Made by a program: the position numbers and the translations under genes
The notes under the pieces: generated by a model
Databases searched by the model: none
What the model saw: only the letters and a program-made list of their open reading frames with translations
What the model was told of the DNA's origin: nothing
Shown: positions 37,501 through 42,457 of the stretch, in pieces
How the letters are laid out: the number at the start of each line of letters is the position of its first letter
How positions within the stretch are numbered: the stretch's first letter is position 1
Source of the DNA: Incurvaria masculella
Lineage: Eukaryota; Arthropoda; Insecta; Lepidoptera; Incurvariidae
NCBI GenBank assembly: GCA_946894095.1
Contig: OX335657.1
Coordinates: 14,880,001 to 14,944,000, forward strand
DNA length: 64,000 nucleotides
Direction: 5' to 3'

Positions 37501-37940
37501 TACAGTAGAAGTCTAGAAAGAAGTACAAGATTTAATAAATATATACTACCAATATAAGTTAGTGGGTAGCGGTAAAATATTTTTACTCACAGACATTGCA
37601 TGTTATAGCATGTAATTTTTGTCAACTTCCTAATACTTTCCCGTCATTCGGTACTTCATACGAATCATCACCATGGCTACAACCAATTCAGCAAAAACAA
37701 CAAATATTAATAGGGACAATGAATGCCAAACTTCGAACTGAAAGTTAGCTTCCCCTCTCACATCTTCTTACATCCGCCCGGTGTAACGGATTAGGATGCG
37801 TGTCGCCACAGGTGCTACTATTAATAACGTCTGGCTATCGAAGGGTATTTCGATGCAATCGAGAGTTCAAGCTCCGTCAAATAGGACAACAGTACCTGCG
37901 CTTCTGCCTCACGCGGTGGTGATCTTGCTGGCTCGGCCAT
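1458..37940 (-). CDS. Large coiled-coil protein, candidate pericentrin/AKAP9-like centrosomal scaffold; 12 exons, 3' end beyond window
   Basis: Exons in order: 37940-37896, 37512-36271, 34220-33481, 32872-32734, 32029-31775, 29343-29275, 22425-22300, 6150-5990, 5389-5252, 3351-3180, 2717-2597, 1570-1458. Summed length is 3321 nt (1107 codons) and every junction keeps frame, including five split codons. Residues 16-429 are acidic, Ser/Thr-rich and probably disordered. Residues 430-676 and 723-807 are heptad-like coiled coils rich in Glu, Arg, Leu and Ala. Residues 881-893 are a run of 13 Gly. Later exons are compact and mixed in composition. The segment LVHLETIVTRRDEIINRL with the coiled coil after it resembles AKAP9/pericentrin scaffolds, which hold gamma-tubulin and kinases at centrosomes. 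The diagnostic C-terminal PACT domain would lie left of the window, so the family is a guess. Other centrosomal or Golgi coiled-coil proteins remain possible. The start has A at -3 and G at +4. Confidence 0.8.
2070..2140 (-). repeat. Lepidopteran-type ACCGACTTCAAAAAAGG repeat end
   Basis: A poly-A/T tract followed by AACCTCCTCCTTTTTTTGAA and GTCGGTT. The same motif is on the other strand at 56490-56565. Probably the 3' end of a retroposon. Confidence 0.4.
2268..2425 (+). mobile_element. Degenerate SINE body
   Basis: GACGATCGAAGCAGAAATGA, TACAGCCGTGCAATATAAGT and AAGGTCCTGGC match the SINE body with many differences. Other weak pieces lie at 5440-5600 (+), 5874-5970 (+), 23085-23215 (-) and 39216-39300 (-). 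Confidence 0.45.
2597..2717 (-). CDS. Coiled-coil gene, exon 11
   Basis: Forty codons plus one base, reading DDLSLEIKNELDLSLKRLRQ then a helix and GRPSIAS. The donor TCCA|GTGAGT is strong. The proposed acceptor GGTTGAAG has a poor pyrimidine tract. An alternative phase-compatible acceptor six codons downstream (after TTGGAG) is possible, so the 5' boundary is less certain than the exon itself. Confidence 0.7.
3000..3195. repeat. Imperfect repeats of a GGTTCTGAAGGTA motif, overlapping an exon end
   Basis: TGGTTCTGAAGGTACT-like units recur at about 3000, 3030, 3070 and 3181. The last one includes the donor of exon 10 on the minus strand. Confidence 0.65.
3180..3351 (-). CDS. Coiled-coil gene, exon 10
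   Basis: One base plus 57 codons. The peptide runs SLADAGSKPSTPQMSPHQQA to KHVHFAPDFKGVLADMDEDS and ends LLKYLQNQ. The acceptor is CTGCGACAG and the donor is CCAG|GTATCA. The same donor-like sequence is repeated several times in the downstream intron (3000-3180), which could blur splice choice. Confidence 0.8.
3419..3625 (+). mobile_element. Short LINE remnant, same group as 436-1277
   Basis: Frame fragments read HIWQSYFLKEIQALEKVH, a stop, then RFIKIPRSP, matching the WQPYF..LENVQRKFTKIPW segment of the copy at 0.4-1.3 kb. It ends in an A-rich AATAAATAAA stretch. Confidence 0.55.
4635..4919 (-). mobile_element. CCGGCCAAGTGCGAGT-family repeat, copy 1
   Basis: A roughly 300-bp dispersed repeat. 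On its own plus strand it has a palindromic GTGCGAGTCGGACTCGCAC, then GAAGGGTTCCGTACCATCG, an A/T-rich middle, TTACGGTTCATGAGATACAG, a (GGAC)n minisatellite, and ends GGGTACGGAACCCTAAAAA. AGGGTTCCGTACC and GGTACGGAACCCT are inverted near the two ends. No coding capacity. Confidence 0.8.
5252..5389 (-). CDS. Coiled-coil gene, exon 9
   Basis: The acceptor follows a good pyrimidine tract (CTCATTCAG), and the donor is GACGG|GTGAGT. One base, 45 codons and two bases read DGLKRVACTLQKVVTQLVAY and on to HVIGQSD. It is strongly amphipathic and looks like a conserved helical module. Both split codons (Arg before, Gly after) close correctly. Confidence 0.84.
5990..6150 (-). CDS. Coiled-coil gene, exon 8 with poly-Gly run
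   Basis: The acceptor GTCGCTTCAG and donor GAGAG|GTGCGT give 53 codons plus two bases. The peptide is LSHLRAEL, then 13 Gly encoded by GGC/GGG triplets, then an acidic linker, then DKWRRRRNHCFDQNRQLEEV. The poly-Gly tract sits on a (CCG)n microsatellite and may vary in length between individuals. The mirror-frame Gly/Arg reading on the same bases is a shadow. A SINE-tail fragment ends about 20 bases past the donor. Confidence 0.83.
6444..7820. repeat. Giant near-perfect inverted repeat, 643-bp arms, 91-bp spacer
   Basis: The left arm 6444-7086 and right arm 7178-7820 are reverse complements of equal length. Compared stretches are almost identical, with scattered single differences (for example GTGAACGC against GTGTACGC) and slips in A runs. 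The ends read AGGGACATTTCACGTG. No clear target-site duplication was found. It lies in the intron between exons 7 and 8, about 290 bases from the exon 8 acceptor. The two 64-codon open frames at 6885-7079 and 7185-7379 are mirror copies and not genes. It is probably a fold-back element or a recent inverted duplication of a repeat. Confidence 0.95.
7821..9420. other. Intronic DNA, no recognised feature
   Basis: AT-rich. The 8.22-8.46 kb part has open frames on both strands (LVAIGVEHHWLREAM on the minus strand), which I judge to be old repeat sequence, not an exon. Confidence 0.4.
9420..9512. repeat. TATAATATA low-complexity tract
   Basis: About 90 bases made only of TATA/ATAATATA units. Overlapping Tyr/Ile-rich frames are artefacts. 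Confidence 0.85.
10136..12664 (-). mobile_element. 5'-truncated CR1-group LINE with nearly intact RT ORF
   Basis: One reading frame runs from 12658 to the stop at 10307, interrupted only by two in-frame stops (11774-11776 and 10994-10996). It starts at the end of the endonuclease domain (GKSDHLVLLA retained). The RT follows: [51 protein letters not shown], then catalytic FADDVKIF. The C-terminal CR1-type region contains VRPLLEYAYQVWSPYF and RRQRGDLIETYKIL. The 3' tail is (AAT)n at 10136-10153 on the element strand. Few lesions and no frameshifts suggest fairly recent insertion. It sits in the coiled-coil gene intron 7, same orientation as the gene. Confidence 0.93.
13017..13041. repeat. (AAT)n microsatellite
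   Basis: Eight uninterrupted AAT units. The sequence after it (CCCAGGTGGGACCTCTGTAA) resembles the 3' end of a LINE. Confidence 0.8.
13261..13560 (-). mobile_element. RTE-like retroelement remnant, C terminus of RT ORF
   Basis: The frame reads KLKWRWTGHTIRGREKWN then MDWCPKYNKRKRGRQYKRWE, DEIRAEAGIIWTRTTRDRTA and WKSLEEAFANKGQ. The GRQ.RW.D......W...A.DR..W..LEEAF pattern is the end of insect non-LTR RT proteins. 5' part missing. Confidence 0.75.
13609..13728. repeat. Small MITE with TCGTATTCAGAGTG ends
   Basis: CATATTCAGAGTG and CACTCTGAATACG are inverted ends; interior GGACTAACATTAG. A sister copy at 41071-41208 has ends ATTCACAGTCGTATTCA and TGAATACTGCTGTGAAT; a partial piece is at 14345-14440. 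Confidence 0.6.
14543..14800 (-). promoter_or_regulatory. Candidate internal promoter and alternative first exon of the coiled-coil gene
   Basis: A GC/CpG-rich, non-repetitive island (14640-14745) stands out in an AT-rich 16-kb intron. On the minus strand it reads TTATCGATG (DREF-like), then an inverted-CCAAT-type GACCAATAGCG, then CpG-rich DNA, then about 100 bases ending in a strong donor TTATTA|GTGAGTGTG at 14543. There is no long open frame, as expected for a non-coding first exon. Spliced to exon 8 it would give a shorter transcript lacking the N-terminal coiled coils. Inference only. Confidence 0.42.
15011..15522 (+). mobile_element. Diverged CGGCCCGTAAGC-family MITE split by SINE
   Basis: Fragments at 15011-15091 and 15283-15522 share GTAGTTTACTAATC, GATATTTGGTAT and ATCTGTGTCTGCATGTTTAT with the family. 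TTAA at 15523-15526. Confidence 0.6.
15092..15282 (+). mobile_element. SINE 3' body, nested in a TTAA MITE
   Basis: CGCATTGGATGAACGATGGT through GTCCAGTCACATAAAAAAAA. It interrupts a TTAA-flanked element between GATATTTGGTAT and CTAATACCAGACAAC. Confidence 0.7.
15770..16311 (-). mobile_element. TTAA-flanked MITE, 542 bp, same family, inverted
   Basis: TTAA at 15766-15769 and 16312-16315. The interior is the reverse complement of the copies at 24.4 and 41.9 kb (for example GCATCTTCATCATCACGGAG). Confidence 0.82.
16975..17047 (+). tRNA. tRNA-like sequence, probably a SINE head or tRNA pseudogene
   Basis: The 73 bases can fold as a cloverleaf. An A-box-like TGGCGAAATTGGTAGACGC has D stem GCG/CGC. 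The anticodon stem ATACC/GGTAT is perfect with a seven-base loop. The variable loop is short. The T stem GCTGG/CCAGC is perfect around TTCTGGT. The acceptor stem pairs at about 5 of 7. Position 33 is G instead of U, so a working tRNA is unlikely. It is followed by the repeat family seen at 21.3 and 60.0 kb. Confidence 0.4.
17164..17536 (-). mobile_element. SINE with 5S-rRNA-like head (complete copy)
   Basis: On the minus strand the head starts GCCTCAGTGGCCCAGTGG. A stretch at 17502-17445 reads CGATCGCTCTCCGAAGTTAA, GCAACGCTGGGTCCGGTCTG and GTCTTGGATGGGTGACC. This matches the internal control region of 5S rRNA, including the C box TTGGATGGGTGACC. The body follows (CACGTTAAACTGTAGGTCCCC, GGTACCATCGCATTG, GGTCGAAGCGG, GGTCCTGGCATGGCACC) and an A-rich tail. 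Confidence 0.8.
18172..18470 (+). mobile_element. CCGGCCAAGTGCGAGT-family repeat, copy 2
   Basis: Near full-length copy with a long GGAC run near 18373-18412 and end ACGGAACCCTAAAAA. Confidence 0.8.
19060..19260 (+). mobile_element. Possible LINE remnant
   Basis: The frame RYFPQRNLKSFKRDVKDLTC resembles the C-terminal end of LINE ORF2 (..WN.LP..VFP...NL..FK..V..HL). Short and broken, so weak. Confidence 0.3.
19781..19953. repeat. Old fold-back element
   Basis: The left arm (ACCTCGCCAGGTGAACAGGT, GATTAAATCTGACCTTTAGT) and the right arm are inverted copies at roughly 75-80 percent. No target duplication recognised. Confidence 0.55.
19954..21230. other. Intronic DNA, no recognised feature
   Basis: No exon, repeat end or RNA gene could be supported. 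The part near 21.0 kb is weakly similar to 19.0 kb. Confidence 0.35.
21270..21440. repeat. Fold-back/MITE with about 50-bp inverted ends
   Basis: CCAAGGAATGTGACATGTAT and GTACGTATAATCGACCGTGA are repeated inverted at the right end (48 of 50 bases). The middle includes a T-arm-like GGACCCGAACCAGC. Relatives: 16930-17155 and 59973-60152. Confidence 0.75.
21441..22299. other. Intronic DNA, no recognised feature
   Basis: AT-rich, no supported feature until exon 7. Confidence 0.4.
22300..22425 (-). CDS. Coiled-coil gene, exon 7
   Basis: The acceptor TGTCGGCAG and donor GAGGAG|GTGAGT bound 42 codons in phase 0. The peptide begins VLLADPAAELSSWPLDLVAL and continues as an amphipathic helix ending ISHQEE. 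It lies in the middle of repeat-rich DNA, flanked by introns of 6.8 and 16.1 kb. GC content and codon pattern match the other short exons. Confidence 0.82.
23729..23994 (+). mobile_element. CCGGCCAAGTGCGAGT-family repeat, copy 3
   Basis: Complete ends; short GGAC run; a small internal deletion around 23880. Confidence 0.82.
24356..24896 (+). mobile_element. TTAA-flanked MITE, 541 bp (GGTGGCCCAACCC family)
   Basis: Flanked by TTAA on both sides (24352-24355, 24897-24900). Ends GGTGGCCCAACCCGGC and AGCGGGATGGGCCACC are inverted repeats. No transposase. Near-identical copies lie at 41880-42421 and 15770-16311. A TTAA target fits piggyBac-type mobilisation, which is inference. Confidence 0.82.
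24901..25268 (+). mobile_element. TTAA-flanked fold-back MITE (CGGCCCGTAAGC family)
   Basis: Begins GAACGGCCCGTAAGC after the TTAA that also ends the previous MITE; ends GCTTACGGGCCGACC before TTAA 25269-25272. The two halves are partly inverted copies (AGTTTACTAATCATT against AATTATTAGTAAACT). Confidence 0.8.
25543..25672 (+). mobile_element. SINE 3' tail fragment
   Basis: CCAGTTCAAAGTAGCCGTGC to GTCCAGTAACATAAAAATAA, same tail as the copies at 15.1 and 17.2 kb. Confidence 0.65.
26628..26900 (+). mobile_element. Retroelement ORF remnant
   Basis: After one frameshift and stops, the plus strand reads HLKQMRDERMAKQIYRGKLC, RAGMPNRPRRTNYNQIE and then HEERMSVEEAKYAV. This matches the common insect retroelement C-terminal pattern (RM.DER.AKQ.Y.GK...GRPR....; MSVEEAKE). 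Broken and short. Confidence 0.55.
26961..27150 (-). promoter_or_regulatory. Possible alternative 5' exon, GC-rich unique stretch
   Basis: A unique, CpG-containing segment in the intron between exons 6 and 7. On the minus strand it ends in a good donor TATGG|GTAAGG at 26961. A similar unique segment lies at 25780-25990. Both resemble 5' leader sequence more than surrounding repeats, but phase with exon 7 does not demand coding use. Confidence 0.22.
27238..28818 (+). mobile_element. Diverged copy of the 541-bp TTAA MITE, interrupted
   Basis: Pieces at 27238-27410, 27585-27651 and 28654-28818 align with the family (GATGAGGAGGATCCAACATG, GAACTTTCGGACTTCCTAAC, GACAAGAAATGTG). The middle is interrupted by a 1002-bp element at 27652-28653. 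Confidence 0.6.
27652..28653. mobile_element. 1002-bp Harbinger-like non-autonomous element
   Basis: Terminal inverted repeats GGGCCGGTATTTCAATC and GATTGAAATACCGGCCC, flanked by a TTA duplication (27649-27651, 28654-28656). Three-base TWA duplications and GGGCC-type ends are typical of PIF/Harbinger. Related uninterrupted MITE copies lack it, which confirms the insertion. No transposase frame. Confidence 0.78.
28819..30714. other. Intronic DNA around exon 6
   Basis: Apart from exon 6 and its GC-rich acceptor side (29344-29425), nothing is recognised. Small open frames are short and low complexity. Confidence 0.4.
29275..29343 (-). CDS. Coiled-coil gene, exon 6
   Basis: A 69-nt exon with acceptor CTGGACAG and donor ACAG|GTGCGT, phase 0 at both ends. 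The 23 residues (AAGEELAERVRQDLIMQLQE then QIQ) continue the helical heptad pattern. The intron before it has an unusually C-rich stretch on the minus strand. Confidence 0.78.
30715..31735 (-). repeat. Tandem array, about 93-bp unit, with 237-bp higher-order period
   Basis: Repeated units contain CAATATCGACTTGACCTACT, TTCGCCCCAAAAT and CCCTTTGCAATAAGGATCTT. Successive CTTTGCAATAA starts at 31504, 31597 and 31689 give 92-93 bases. A longer repeat of 237 bases is visible in 31094-31400. Because 93 is a multiple of three, a 158-codon frame stays open on the plus strand; it is not a gene. It ends 40 bases from exon 5 of the coiled-coil gene. Confidence 0.88.
31775..32029 (-). CDS. Coiled-coil gene, exon 5: Ala/Arg/Glu coiled coil
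   Basis: The acceptor GATTTTGCAG and donor GAAG|GTGGAT bound 85 codons in phase 0. The peptide is a long charged helix rich in Ala, Arg and Glu with regular Leu/Ala heptads (for example FERRLEALRGEHAAHAS), ending in an acidic VALYQDIDMELEK. It is very GC-rich, and directly downstream of the exon in gene orientation lies a 93-bp tandem repeat array. Confidence 0.87.
32734..32872 (-). CDS. Coiled-coil gene, exon 4
   Basis: The acceptor TTGCAG and donor CTCC|GTAAGC enclose 139 GC-rich nt (one base plus 46 codons). The peptide starts YSEDVERSARAASGG and ends YRRGDLS. It looks like a flexible linker between two coiled-coil exons. GC content is much higher than the flanking introns. Confidence 0.82.
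33481..34220 (-). CDS. Coiled-coil gene, exon 3: main coiled coil
   Basis: Acceptor TTTGCTTTCAG and donor GAA|GTAAGT bound a 740-nt exon of 246 codons plus two bases. The start and end of the peptide are strongly heptad-like (LVHLETIVTRR..., then EVNRIRVECEMEVKEFEKQF and a Glu/Lys-rich C-terminal part). A Ser/Glu-rich hinge separates the two helical parts. The split codon AA+C gives Asn with the next exon. Confidence 0.88.
34280..34435. repeat. Short tandem repeat, about 43-bp unit
   Basis: GCAATGGTAACATCATTCAA and TACAAAACAATGAAACAATG recur about four times with small changes. Intronic, beside exon 3. Confidence 0.75.
35097..35761 (+). mobile_element. CGGCCCGTAAGC-family TTAA MITE with nested element
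   Basis: TTAA 35093-35096 and 35762-35765. Ends GGTTGGCCCGTAAGC and GCTTACGGGCCGTT. A 298-bp repeat of the CCGGCCAAGTGCGAGT family sits inside at 35329-35626, at a T run. The uninterrupted site can be seen in the copy at 49.7 kb. Confidence 0.8.
35329..35626 (-). mobile_element. CCGGCCAAGTGCGAGT-family repeat, copy 4 (nested)
   Basis: Inserted inside the TTAA MITE at 35097-35761, bounded by T runs. Confidence 0.82.
36271..37512 (-). CDS. Coiled-coil gene, exon 2: acidic Ser-rich region
   Basis: A 1242-nt exon of 414 codons with no stop, entered after TTTCTAG and left at AAAG|GTAGTT. The product is rich in Ser, Glu, Asp, Asn and Lys, with short hydrophobic patches such as IIKLDIRGLAAPKIPLMTEK. 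It has the composition of a disordered region. The length of open frame in AT-rich DNA and the exact phase with exons 1 and 3 support it as coding. No catalytic domain is visible. Confidence 0.85.
37896..37940 (-). CDS. Coiled-coil gene, exon 1 with start codon
   Basis: The ATG is followed by 14 codons (MAEPARSPPREAEAQ) and a donor CAG|GTACTG, ending in phase 0. The start context gaATGG has A at -3 and G at +4. It joins in frame to the acceptor at 37513. There is no other upstream open frame, so this is probably the true N terminus of the long isoform. Non-coding 5' exons cannot be excluded. Confidence 0.72.
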
Positions 37941-38268
37941 TCTTCTAGTTCTAATTATTCATAATGGAGTTTACAATTTCTGCTCCACAACCAGCGTGTT
38001 TGAATATTTTGATAAATCGGATCAATCACACACAAATTCAGCTTTCAAAATACACGCTCGACCAGTTTCGGTGACAAACAACAAACGCCATATTAGTAAA
38101 TGACATTTCAGTCGCCAACTACCGTAGAAAGAGAATCTCAGCGACTTCTCCGAATTCTTTTTCAAAGAACTACATTTTCTTTGTACTTCTATTTTTTTGT
38201 TACTTTTGTCACATGGAAAGGCAAAAGCCATCGTAATACAGCGGGTGTACTCACGAGATATTTACCTG

Positions 38269-38580
38269 TGAGTCACTGGTGCCTCATAAGTGACTCACAA
38301 AGCTTTCGTACTCAGGATATGACATCCACGAATAATTAGTGTTGTCCCTTTCTAATTATTCGAATTCGATTGCTACGATACTAACATAACATTTGATGTT
38401 TGAAGACGTCAAGCGAGAGAGTCTCACTTTCATCTGTGACTATCTCGCCAGATCATATCGCAGATGCAATATTTCCATGATCGCACTGCGGGACTCATCG
38501 GTGAATCTGAATTTCAAGATAAGCCTCCTGATATTTTGCTGAATAACAGGTTACTCACTAGTGAGTCACCTTTGACTCAT
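38269..38580. promoter_or_regulatory. Cluster of AP-1-like TGAGTCA motifs upstream of the coiled-coil gene
   Basis: TGAGTCA or TGACTCA occurs four times (near 38270, 38291, 38563 and 38573), within 650 bases of the ATG at 37940. Part of this stretch (38251-38400) is a repeat also found near 52.5 kb, so the sites may have arrived with an element. Confidence 0.3.
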
Positions 38581-38640
38581 AGGTGAATGTGAATTCGAGA
38601 GTAGCCCCCAGCCAACGAATGACCGAACGGGTCAAAAAAA

Positions 38641-38740
38641 CCGGCCAAGTGCGAGTCAGACTCGTACACGAAGGGTTCCGTACCATCTTACAAGATTTAA
38701 CAAAAAAAAAACACGTTTTTTGTTTGTATTTTTTTTTTTG
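38641..38740 (+). mobile_element. CCGGCCAAGTGCGAGT-family repeat, copy 5 (truncated)
   Basis: Only the left end is present; the copy breaks off in the T-rich part near 38740. Confidence 0.7.
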
Positions 38741-38879
38741 TACCAGAACAAAGTATGAAACGAAATAATTATAGGCATGGTTTCCGCAGCCTCTGTGAAA
38801 GTCCGAAACCCGATGGGCGCCGTCGGTCGCATTTTTTGTGAGGTCCTGGCGTGCGCCATATGCCACACTTAACATAAAA

Positions 38880-39115
38880 AAATATGTTTTTGTGATATTT
38901 TCTTTCCCACGACTTCTTTTGGTAAGAAGAATAAACAATTTATTTTCGGAATAACATGGAGAAAATTGAGTCATTTCAATAACATAGATTGAGTAAATAA
39001 AATTTTCAAATCTATTATAGTTTATTTTGATACTTTTTTATATCGATGGATTTGACAAATATTTTAGGTGAGCTCACTCAGACGCCACCTGTCGTGATAA
39101 ACAAGCAGTTTTCTT
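38880..39115 (+). repeat. Dispersed repeat shared with the ZAR1-like 3' region
   Basis: GAATAAACAATTTATTTTCG, ATTTTAGGTGAGCTCACTC and GCCACCTGTCGTGATAAACA recur in reverse at 63075-63310 (TTTATCACGACAGGTGGCG). Confidence 0.6.
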
Positions 39116-39379
39116 GAATTATGGTTATATTAAATCTTTAGCGAAAGTTAAACTCAAACCGAACCAGACTTGGGCCTACAGTCCAGTTTTGACGTAAAGA
39201 ACGAACTTTCTTTGCTACAGTTTTACATGGGTTCCGAAACATGGAACAGCTCGCATTCGTAACAAAATGCACTTATCCAACTCAGCAAGAGAAAGAAATT
39301 TCATATCAGTTCTTTCTAGTCCGTGGTGGTAGAACCTTCTTTAAAAAAATTACAAATCTAAGAGAGAGTGTACGCTTAA

Positions 39380-39649
39380 GAATGGCTCGTAAGCTATGTT
39401 CCCCATACAAACGTAGTTTATATTCATTTGAAAAACACTGTTCCAATTTGCTTGATATTTGGTATGTATCTAATCTTTATACAAATTTTACAGGCCACAT
39501 TTTTCTAAAAAAAAACACCTGCAGACATAGATATTTGTTGCTTCATATTAAATCCTAAATATCAAGGAAATTGGAACAGTGGTTTTCAAATGATTAGTAA
39601 ACGACCTTTGTTTGGGGAGCGTAATTATTATGATGCTTACGGGATCACC
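39380..39649 (+). mobile_element. CGGCCCGTAAGC-family TTAA MITE, shorter
   Basis: TTAA 39376-39379 and 39650-39653. Ends GAATGGCTCGTAAGC and GCTTACGGGATCACC. About 100 bases shorter than the others. Confidence 0.7.
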
Positions 39650-39961
39650 TTAATGCAGGAAAATAAACTAACAAACTAATATATTTTCTGTTTATTTCTA
39701 ATTTTTATGTACACAAACATTCCATAAAAACTGTGAGCTCCTAAAATCTATGCAGCTATCACTGCTATTACTATGAAATGCAACAGTTATCTTTGAATAA
39801 GGCCTGCTCAAAACATTACCACAATTTATTGCCTCTTCTATTATCTTGTACATATATGAGATAACAATAATAATGCTAGGACAACTGCATAATATTACAC
39901 CAACTGCTGCAGTACTAGTTTAGAATTTGGAGGAAAATATCAAAGTCTCATATGTGTACAG

Positions 39962-40602
39962 TAGTGATGGGTCGTTCCGGGTGCACCCCATTCCAAAAAC
40001 CCGCTTCCTTTGCTTTAGTTACTCCTCATTAGCCTTACTGACTGCTATTCGCATTCCCACTCCTCTTATTCTCCGTCTTATTATAGTCATTCCAGGCGGC
40101 TGAATAGTCATTCCACACCGCATCATAGTCATTCCAGAAGAGAACCTTACCCAAATTGTCCGCACAACCGCTCATTCGAAATTTACAATGATAAGTTGGA
40201 TCTGAATAAAAAAAATTAAGATTATTGCAGAGTACCCGCTATTCTGTAGTGAAGATTTTTTTGCTCTTTCGAAATGTTTAAAGAAACCTTGGATGCAAAT
40301 AAAAAAGTTTGCAGAGTACTGTGAGTGATGATTTTTTTTTGCTCATTCGATAATTTCAGATTTTGCTGTCTCTCAGAGTACCCACCAGTCCAGAGTGTAA
40401 TTTATTCACTCCGGGGTGGAAATATACCCAATCTAGAATGAAATAATAGCCACAACGGGGTGAAAATATACCATTCCAGATTTTTGTGGATTCTTGACGG
40501 GTTCTCAAAGTAACATTGGACCTTCATTCCAGAGGTCATTCCGGACGTATGGAGTAGGAATAGAAATGCATTCCTTTTTTGACCCATAAGGACCCATCGC
40601 TA
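39962..40602. mobile_element. Possible hAT-like non-autonomous element
   Basis: TAGTGATGGGTC at the left and GACCCATCGCTA at the right are inverted with one mismatch. The interior has repeats of TAGTCATTCCA. An eight-base target duplication is only approximate. No transposase. Confidence 0.42.
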
Positions 40603-41070
40603 GTGCAGTGCCCTGCGGTAAATAATGCACATCAGATTGTCACTACAATACACCAGTGACTGGCGCTTGAAAGGTGTAGGACAACATCCATCCCGGGCAG
40701 TCTTCTTTCCGTAAGCATGTGCAGATCAGCATTGTCTAATCTAGTGGGAGACAGCTTTTGTGCAGAGAGCATTTTTGGCTAACAAATGTTCAGTTCAACT
40801 GAACCCCAACTTGTGGCAACTGGTTAGGTAGGGTTCCTATTTTAGCAAAAATAGTGTGCGTATACAGGTGATGGTGAAATATTATCATTTATAGCATTTT
40901 CATTAACAATTTTATTGTCAAAATATTACATTAGCACTATCGAGCAGTCCAGTCTCACATCATTAAGTAAAACCTTTTGCTATACCAAGTTACGTTATAT
41001 TTTTTGCATCTGCGTTTATATCATTGGTTTAGTGCACTTTTCATTATTAAAAATGTAAGTTTATTTATTT

Positions 41071-41208
41071 ATTCACAGTCGTATTCAGCGAGAACCTGTT
41101 AACACTTAGTACAAGTTTAGCTTCGGACTAACCATACGAAAACCGGTTTAGTCCATCCTTAAAACGCATACTAAAGTTAGTCCGCCCACTATGAATACTG
41201 CTGTGAAT
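41071..41208. repeat. Small MITE, sister of 13609-13728
   Basis: Seventeen-base inverted ends with two mismatches; interior GGACTAACC and GGTTTAGTCC. Confidence 0.65.
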
Positions 41209-41520
41209 GATTATCTAATTGCTTTTTTAATTTCAATGTCATGGCACCTTCAAATTCCTATGGCAGCATTATATATATTGATTAATTATATATTGAATGA
41301 CGAATAAGTAAATGTTATCTGTAGTGGATTATCTAATATTAAAGTACAGATCACCGCACTGGCAATGGTTGAGGATGTTGCTGAAATGGCAAAAATTTAA
41401 AAGTGATCAAGTTTTAAAGAAGAAAGATTCTAGTACACAAGCAGATGTGTGTAACTTGTAACGGAAAGTTTATTACATACAATGTTTAGGCTAATGATGA
41501 TGTTTAAGATGGAGGCTTAA

Positions 41521-41875
41521 GGATGTTCCGACCCATACAATGTTTTTACAGAACGCAAAAAGTATTGCATTTTAAGGCACGAATTCGTCAAAAATATTAA
41601 ATATAGCCATAGTAGTTGCAGTGAAAACATATTCACAATTTCAGGTTTAATGGTTTCGTTGTAATTGCCGATTAGAAGTTTACACCGTTAGATGGCGCTG
41701 TTAAATAAAAATCGTATTTAAATAAATTGTAATAAAACCAATAACCCTGATATTGTGAAATTATTTTCGCGGCAAGTAATATGACTATATTAAACTTTTA
41801 TTATTAATTTGTGGCTTAAAGTGCAATACTATTTACTTTATGTGTGCAAATAACTTTATATGGGTCGGAACAGCC
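41521..41875. mobile_element. TTAA-flanked MITE, 355 bp (GGATGTTCCGACCC family)
   Basis: TTAA 41517-41520, then GGATGTTCCGACCCATA; the right end is TATGGGTCGGAACAGCC, then TTAA 41876-41879. Inverted ends match at 16 of 17 bases. No coding capacity. Confidence 0.75.
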
Positions 41876-41879
41876 TTAA

Positions 41880-42421
41880 GGTGGCCCAACCCGTTGGGAC
41901 TAACTCATTCGCAGGCACGGTACAAAACCGTGCTGTTTCGCTCTGGGACCTTCTCTGTTTCAATGAAAAAGACAGGCTCCGTGATGAGGAAGATGCAACA
42001 TGTCCACAATAAAGACAATGTGCATAGTGTATGATTTGATAAGATTTAAGAACATTTTAATTACAAAACGACTTATAGCTAAAAGTAAACCACGACCTCT
42101 GTAGTTAAAAATCTAACAAAAACCAAATAGATTATAAATATTCATTAAATAAGCTATGCCTGATGACTAATCTTTTTAAGATGTTCTTACTTTATCATTG
42201 CGTAATCCACCTCCAAAGCTATTGTATAAAACGCGCGAAAAATTCGAACTTTCGGATCTTATAACTTAGAAACCAAACACAATTTCGCAATGCCAACGGT
42301 CATCAGACATCTAGTTCGATCAAATAAAGCTATTTTGAGTTAAATTTGGGATCTCTGACAAGAAATATGGGCGTGATCTTCTTTTCCCGTTTGTATGGAG
42401 AGTTGAGCGGGATGGCCCACC
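41880..42421 (+). mobile_element. TTAA-flanked MITE, 542 bp, same family
   Basis: Starts GGTGGCCCAACCCGTTGG after TTAA 41876-41879 and ends GGGATGGCCCACC before TTAA 42422-42425. The left TTAA is shared with a different MITE at 41521-41875. Confidence 0.82.
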
Positions 42422-42457
42422 TTAAAAGAAGAGTACCAGCTGACCTGCTATCAACCT

